Of a stretch of 64,000 nt of DNA, positions 61,613-64,000 are shown piece after piece (position 1 is the first letter of the stretch; every line of letters starts with the position of its first letter). The notes under the pieces were generated by a model. That model was not told the DNA's origin and did not search any database. It worked only from the letters and a program-made list of their open reading frames with translations. The position numbers and the translations under genes were made by a program. Origin of the DNA: JAJYSO01 sp964495935 (GTDB lineage Bacteria > Bacteroidota > Bacteroidia > Flavobacteriales > Flavobacteriaceae); assembly GCA_964495935.1 (NCBI GenBank), contig CAZBXQ010000001.1, forward strand, positions 108,504-172,503. Direction: 5' to 3'.

Positions 61613-63712
61613 ATGCAATCAACTCCACAATACACCTCTTTGGCAGAATTCATTTTAGACGAAAATGAGGTTTCGAATCTGTCGGAAAGAACACAATTAG
61701 TACGAATCCTTAGTCGTTCGAGCACCTTGCCCAAGGTTGAGGATATCTTTATTCGGGTGCTCCAAAAGGAACCCAAAGGATTCGTCATCAAACCCGGTAC
61801 TTCCCTCAGTATCGGAGCCGATTATTTGGGAGATCCCTTAGCCGCACTACTAATCTTACGCTATGGACTGGAATGGCAAATCTGGTATAAAAATCAACCA
61901 CAGGCCCGTGTTAACCCCAGGATTTGTGATCTTGCAGCCTGTCGTGTAGCGGCCAGATTTTATGAACTTACCCCCAATATGGATAAAGCGTCCATTGCCT
62001 ACCTCCCCGAAGAATTGGTAGAGAACATCTCCATCTTTAGAAAAAACGAGGATATTGCCTCAGCTCTAAAAACCATCGACTTTCAGGGGCTCCAAAAATT
62101 TCATGGATTAAAAACTACCATGATCCCTCTAAGTCCGGGTGAGACCCAAATCCTGAACCATCTGGCAAGTCCTGTTGAATATCTTCTGATGTCGGGAGGC
62201 GATCAACGCCTTAAAGTAGATCCTAACGAGCTTTTAAACAAGTATGGATGCCGTCCCTTTCCCCGACCGGAAGCCTTTACATTTGCCTCTTCAACCGCCT
62301 CCTCCATCTCCAATTTCGCCTACAACAAAGCCCAATTTAAGCGAAAAAGACTGATTCGAATGAGCTTCCAGGACGGGTTGAAAGACAGTCTTGCTGCTTT
62401 TGCCAAAAAGATGAAAAACGACTTACGGGAATACCTGAAAATTCCGGAATCTACTTCCCTTATTTTAGCCCCGTCGGGAACGGATATTGCCCTGGAAGTA
62501 GCCGCTATTTGTCAAGCTCTTTTCACTACCAAAATCACCCACATCCTGGTCGCTGCCGATGAAACCGGAAGCGGAGTACCGGCGGCTCTACAAGGTCAGC
62601 ATTTTTCAAATATTACAGCACAGAACAAACCGGTCACAAAGGGTGCGTTAATTGATGGTTTTCGCCCGGTAAACCTGCGAAAAATTACTCTTCGAAACGA
62701 TAAAGGTGCCTTAAAAGATCCGCTCAAAGTCGATGAAGAGGTCTATCAAAACGTGATCGAAACCTTGAAAGCGGGAGAACAGCCCGTGCTCCACGTCATC
62801 GATCAATCAAAACTGGGGTACACCGCCCCAAGCACCGCCTGCCTCACAAAAATACAAGAAGAATTTGGAGAAAAAGTACTGCTTTCGGTTGATAATTCAC
62901 AACTCCGAATGGATCCCGATGACATTTATCAATACCTAAAAGAAGGTTTTCTTATGACCCTTACGGGTTCTAAATTTTTTACCGGTCCTCCCTTTAATGG
63001 TGCACTTTTAATTCCTCAAAAAATCGGTAAAAAAATTAAGGAAACCCATCGTCGTCTTCCGCAAGGACTGGCCGATTACTTTTACCGCAATGACTGGCCC
63101 GACTGGGAACTTGCAAAAACACTCACACACGGTGCTATGCCCGGTGTTTACATGCGCTGGTATGCTTCCTTGGGAGAAATAAAACGCTATTACGAGACTC
63201 CTTTATCACTTCGATTTCTGGGGATAGAAATGTTTTGTGAGCATGTCAAAAATTGTATTAACAGTGCTCCTTTCCTGGAGCCGATTACTGATTTTAACCG
63301 TTTGACACAAAAAGAAGCCGACCCCTTGCGGATGAAAGATATTCAAACCATTTTTCCCTTCTTTACCAAATTTGAAGGACGAGTGCTTCAAAAAGCAGAA
63401 ACCGATCTTCTATACAAGCTTTTAAATAAAGATATAGCTCAAAAATTTAAAGACGAACAAGATGAAGTCAAAAGGATCGTATCTCGGGCCTGTCATATTG
63501 GCCAGCCGGTTGCCGCAACCTATAAAGATGGAACGGCAAGCGGGGTGATGCGGATCAACCTGGGAGCCCGGGTTATTTCTGAAAGCTGGAAAGACCGCGA
63601 TTCCAGTATGTACTTTAAAACGATTGAGGAGCAGATGATCCAAGTGAGTCTCATCATTCGAAAAATTGAGCTGATTCTTACCAAGCCCGAACTGCTGGAT
63701 CTCGTACAATAA
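61613..63712 (+). CDS. Large protein with a class V aminotransferase-like fold, function unknown
   Basis: A 699-residue soluble protein that I cannot place in a named family. Residues about 1-230 are unfamiliar. Residues 280-500 follow the plan of class V PLP enzymes such as SufS: LAPSGTDIALEVAA (cf. AGTTHGINL), ADETGSGVPAA, LSVDNSQLRMD with Asp427 and Gln430 at the cofactor positions, and TGSKFFTGPP with Lys454 27 residues on (26 in SufS). The ring-stacking His of SufS (MEHHSN) is Thr/Gly here. It may be a PLP enzyme with altered chemistry. It follows ugd by 136 bp and ends just before the his leader. Confidence 0.7.
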   Translation: MQSTPQYTSLAEFILDENEVSNLSERTQLVRILSRSSTLPKVEDIFIRVLQKEPKGFVIKPGTSLSIGADYLGDPLAALLILRYGLEWQIWYKNQPQARVNPRICDLAACRVAARFYELTPNMDKASIAYLPEELVENISIFRKNEDIASALKTIDFQGLQKFHGLKTTMIPLSPGETQILNHLASPVEYLLMSGGDQRLKVDPNELLNKYGCRPFPRPEAFTFASSTASSISNFAYNKAQFKRKRLIRMSFQDGLKDSLAAFAKKMKNDLREYLKIPESTSLILAPSGTDIALEVAAICQALFTTKITHILVAADETGSGVPAALQGQHFSNITAQNKPVTKGALIDGFRPVNLRKITLRNDKGALKDPLKVDEEVYQNVIETLKAGEQPVLHVIDQSKLGYTAPSTACLTKIQEEFGEKVLLSVDNSQLRMDPDDIYQYLKEGFLMTLTGSKFFTGPPFNGALLIPQKIGKKIKETHRRLPQGLADYFYRNDWPDWELAKTLTHGAMPGVYMRWYASLGEIKRYYETPLSLRFLGIEMFCEHVKNCINSAPFLEPITDFNRLTQKEADPLRMKDIQTIFPFFTKFEGRVLQKAETDLLYKLLNKDIAQKFKDEQDEVKRIVSRACHIGQPVAATYKDGTASGVMRINLGARVISESWKDRDSSMYFKTIEEQMIQVSLIIRKIELILTKPELLDLVQ

Positions 63713-63767
63713 AGATCATTCTTCAAAAAAATATTTAAAAAATTAATGATTATTAAAAAATCTATCT
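63713..63767. other. Short spacer upstream of the his promoter
   Basis: Very AT-rich sequence without a terminator hairpin, so transcription from upstream may read through into the his leader. Confidence 0.4.
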
Positions 63768-63775
63768 TACATTTG
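63768..63775 (+). promoter_or_regulatory. -7 box of the his operon
   Basis: TACATTTG fits TAnnTTTG, giving a start near 63782, 13 bases before the leader ATG; the -33 element is not clear. Confidence 0.55.
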
Positions 63776-63794
63776 TCATCATTACAGTTATAGT

Positions 63795-63851
63795 ATGCAG
63801 ATTATAGCCTTACATCATCACCATTTTATCCCTTGCAACAAGGCGAGATAG
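63795..63851 (+). CDS. hisL: Histidine leader peptide
   Basis: An 18-codon ORF, M-Q-I-I-A-L-H-H-H-H-F-I-P-C-N-K-A-R, with four consecutive His codons (63813-63824). Just after them CCTTG (63831-63835) can pair with CAAGG (63839-63843). The overlapping AAGGCG (63840-63845) can instead pair with the CGCCT of the downstream terminator. This is a complete protector/antiterminator/terminator set. The his structural genes should begin just past the window. Confidence 0.88.
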   Translation: MQIIALHHHHFIPCNKAR

Positions 63852-63889
63852 ATCGATATTGATGTAAAAAACACCTATAAAATCATTTG

Positions 63890-63920
63890 AACCGCCTGAT
63901 CTCCGTCAGGCGGTTTTTTT
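63890..63920 (+). terminator. Attenuator terminator of the his operon
   Basis: AACCGCCTGA and TCAGGCGGTT form a 10-bp perfect stem with a six-base loop and seven T, 38 bases after the leader stop. No gene ends here, which marks it as an attenuator. Confidence 0.9.
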
Positions 63921-64000
63921 ATAGGAAACAGGAATAAAAAGGGCAACTTAGGCGTTTTGATACGATAGTTAAAACCCCTATATTCGGGGTATAAAGATAA

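Overview
The window is a chromosomal segment of a member of the Bacteroidota, most likely a marine Flavobacteriaceae. The evidence is a complete alternative complex III operon (actA-F) leading into cytochrome oxidase genes, a SUF operon in the order sufB-C-D-S-E-T, a homodimeric-type sucA/sucB pair, moderate GC, and repeated use of the Bacteroidota -7 promoter box TAnnTTTG. Nothing looks like a prophage, integrative element or defence island. A 100-base run of N at 24443-24542 marks an assembly gap inside a short tandem repeat.

Layout. 1-1824: end of a PD-(D/E)XK nuclease and an MDR oxidoreductase. 1912-6886: a methionine operon on the minus strand (metF, a Cys/Met-metabolism PLP enzyme, metE). 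It is preceded by two consecutive tiny Met-rich leader ORFs, each followed by an intrinsic terminator. 7147-7220: tRNA-Ala(GGC). 7575-13742: the SUF operon, with a META-domain lipoprotein gene inserted. 14060-15110: DUF1456 protein and hsp20, the latter behind a sigma-54-type promoter. 15511-20370: DoxX, TetR, M3 peptidase, DUF3817 and a secreted unknown. 20995-24287: arginine decarboxylase, agmatinase and a deoxyhypusine-synthase-like gene (a probable putrescine/homospermidine pathway). 24720-30975: hflX, glnS, a YtxH/holin-like/small-protein trio, a HAD protein and aminopeptidase P. 31131-35725: sucB, sucA and a SPOR protein. 36333-48137: actABCDEF, then coxB and coxA. 48214-54442: ruvB, thiL, pheS, a hypothetical, cvpA, a dihaem cytochrome, a repeat-rich 900-bp intergenic region and a deoxynucleoside kinase. 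54680-63712: an exopolysaccharide export/assembly locus (SLBB export protein, Wzz-like protein, ABC flippase-like transporter, Ugd) and a 699-residue protein with a degenerate PLP-enzyme fold. 63768-64000: promoter, His-rich leader peptide and attenuator of a his operon whose first structural gene lies beyond the window.

The strongest unexpected signal is regulatory: ribosome-mediated attenuation appears twice. The his leader has a textbook protector/antiterminator/terminator set. Upstream of metF there are two Met leaders in tandem, the first with a complete set of mutually exclusive hairpins. No SAM riboswitch was recognised there, so methionine synthesis in this organism may be sensed through translation of methionine codons. 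Other points worth a look are the hsp20 sigma-54 promoter with paired upstream repeats, the 699-residue protein, and several families of intergenic inverted repeats.
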